Positions 22,993 through 24,094 of a stretch of DNA of 24,094 nucleotides are shown in pieces. The position numbers and the translations under genes were made by a program. The notes under the pieces were generated by a model. That model did no database searches and was not told where the DNA came from. It saw only the letters and a list, made by a program, of their open reading frames with translations. Each line of letters opens with the position of its first letter. The first letter of the stretch is position 1. This DNA comes from DATKGQ01 sp035510715 (lineage in GTDB: Bacteria > Patescibacteriota > Saccharimonadia > Saccharimonadales > UBA4665): positions 1 to 24,094 of the forward strand of contig DATKGQ010000009.1 in the NCBI GenBank assembly GCA_035510715.1, read 5' to 3'.

Positions 22993-23024
22993 AGCGTTTT
23001 GATGCTGGTATATTTTTAAAAAAC

Positions 23025-23053
23025 TTGATAGAATTAGGATATTGTTATATAGT
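23025..23053 (+). promoter_or_regulatory. Promoter of the 23087 gene
   Basis: TTGATA (23025-23030) and TATAGT (23048-23053) are 17 bp apart, leaving a leader of about 27 nt before the ATG. Confidence 0.6.
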
Positions 23054-23086
23054 ACAAATAATTAGAAACTGAGGCTACTTATTATA

Positions 23087-23563
23087 ATGGAACAACATAT
23101 TGAACATTATGACCAAATATTAACGTCGGAAGACAGCGAAGACCTTGACCGGTTAATGTATGAACGGGCGCCACTAGATGAAGCCGAAGCAGCACTGATA
23201 ATTTATACCGATACCGGCAGTCTTGATTCAATCAGTGCCGGCGCGCTCCAAAGAGGCATCGATGTTATTGCTCATCCCCAAGACGAACTGAATACCCACT
23301 TTGGTTTTATAAACCACTTAGCTTATCTGGACACGATGTCCAGGATAGTCCCCAGAGAAACTGATGATACTGCTGAACAAATTAAATTGCGAATCCACGA
23401 AGCAGTTAAAAAAGTCAGTGATGATCTTAGTGATCTTATTACCGGCAGACAGTTAACGGCTGGGGATTTGGCTAACGCTAAGGCATTTATCAGCAAAGCT
23501 CACTCGTTATCAGTCAAAGGCCATTCCTTCGGCAAAACAACCCTCCATTTAGCAGATAATTAA
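23087..23563 (+). CDS. Hypothetical acidic protein
   Basis: The 158-residue soluble protein is acidic and mostly helical, with clusters such as LTSEDSEDLDRLMYE, DEAEAALIIYTD and AVKKVSDDLSDLITGRQ. It has no signal peptide and no motif I recognise. It has its own promoter and converges on the next gene with a 7-bp gap. Function unknown. Confidence 0.75.
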   Translation: MEQHIEHYDQILTSEDSEDLDRLMYERAPLDEAEAALIIYTDTGSLDSISAGALQRGIDVIAHPQDELNTHFGFINHLAYLDTMSRIVPRETDDTAEQIKLRIHEAVKKVSDDLSDLITGRQLTAGDLANAKAFISKAHSLSVKGHSFGKTTLHLADN

Positions 23564-23570
23564 GCTGTTT

Positions 23571-23987
23571 TTACTTTAATGATTTAACTAGTTTCAGGGT
23601 TTTAGTTAACCCTTTAACGGCTGCTAACCTATCAATTTGATAGGCTGGTATTAATGACAACCTTCTTTCATTAACAGGACAATCATCTTGTAACATGCCA
23701 AACATGGCCGATAAACCCTGCATAGCTAAACTAGCCGGAATGGCCCAGACAGCCAGTTCGGGGTTAACATGCCAGTGGCTCTTAGCTAAATCTTGAATAG
23801 CCGCCCAGCCAAGCCAATATGTGCTATAAAAAGATACATCGTCAAGTAATTGTTCACTGGTCGCTTTTGAGACGCTACTGCGGATTGCTTTATCTAATAA
23901 TCGGCTCCAAACTTCGGGCTCTCTGACCGAATGACCCTCACGAGCTTTGTCCCACAAAGATTCCGGAATATAGTAGGACATCCACAT
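23571..23987 (-). CDS. Hypothetical protein
   Basis: The protein of about 138 residues is Trp/Tyr/Leu-rich and likely helical, with hydrophobic stretches (STYWLGWAAIQDLA, LAVWAIPASLAMQGL) that are borderline for membrane helices. The ATG at 23987 is preferred to an in-frame GTG at 23993. It is divergent from the transposase start at 24016. No family recognised. Confidence 0.65.
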   Translation of the reverse strand: MWMSYYIPESLWDKAREGHSVREPEVWSRLLDKAIRSSVSKATSEQLLDDVSFYSTYWLGWAAIQDLAKSHWHVNPELAVWAIPASLAMQGLSAMFGMLQDDCPVNERRLSLIPAYQIDRLAAVKGLTKTLKLVKSLK

Positions 23988-24015
23988 AAGCACTTTCGGT
24001 AAGTAAAGTGTAGTA

Positions 24016-24094
24016 ATGAAGCAAAAGAAATATGAAGGCCTGAGCGATCACGAGAGAAATGAGATAGAGATATTGACTAACAAAAGCTATGGCG
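24016..24094 (+). CDS. Start of an IS30-like transposase (partial)
   Basis: Twenty-six codons are visible before the window ends: MKQKKYEGLSDHERNEIEIL, then TNKSYG. The pattern Y-x-x-L-S-x-x-E-R-x-E-I-x-x-L-x-x-K-x-Y is the N-terminal helix-turn-helix opening of IS30-family transposases. TAAAGT (24004-24009) ends 6 nt before the ATG. The rest lies outside the window. Confidence 0.6.
   Translation, partial: MKQKKYEGLSDHERNEIEILTNKSYG

Overview
The window looks like a chromosome segment from a Patescibacteria/CPR bacterium, most probably a Saccharibacteria-type lineage (inference). The genes are small and tightly packed, and many are short membrane-anchored proteins without known relatives. 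At about fourteen genes a sigma-70-like -10 hexamer ends only 6-9 nt before the start codon, so these mRNAs are probably leaderless. TAA, TAG and TGA all end ordinary genes here, so the standard bacterial code applies.

Layout. 1-2297: tail of an upstream gene, then a MacB-type ABC ATPase and its permease. 2403-4944: anchored secreted protein, a DUF1737-like protein with an aldo/keto reductase on the opposite strand, and a protein-L-isoaspartate methyltransferase. 5022-8341: single-domain response regulator, DUF3137-like protein, tail-anchored protein, COG4705-type membrane protein, hypothetical protein. 8484-9517: IS1595-family transposase unit. 9588-12398: anchored proteins, a GAP/LysE-superfamily exporter and an MTH1-like Nudix hydrolase. 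12568-17093: HIT protein with an altered triad, a TSUP permease gene broken by two in-frame stops, GNAT acetyltransferase, an HExxH protein, a Cys/His protein and a signal peptidase I lacking the usual lysine.

17.1-19.0 kb differs from its surroundings. It holds small membrane-protein genes, two near-identical extended -10 promoters, long hairpins with T-runs, and a complete type III hammerhead ribozyme at 18220-18275. The 5' strand of the ribozyme's stem III is the U-tract of the terminator-like hairpin just upstream. This is the most striking item in the window.

19.1-21.9 kb is an NAD-salvage locus: an NrtR-type Nudix/winged-helix regulator, a nicotinamidase, and a nicotinate phosphoribosyltransferase gene with three in-frame stops and no frameshift. 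Palindromic ACACTAA/TTAGTGT sites overlap the predicted promoters of the regulator and the nicotinamidase, so the regulator probably controls both. 21.9-24.1 kb carries three hypothetical genes and the start of an IS30-like transposase cut by the window edge.
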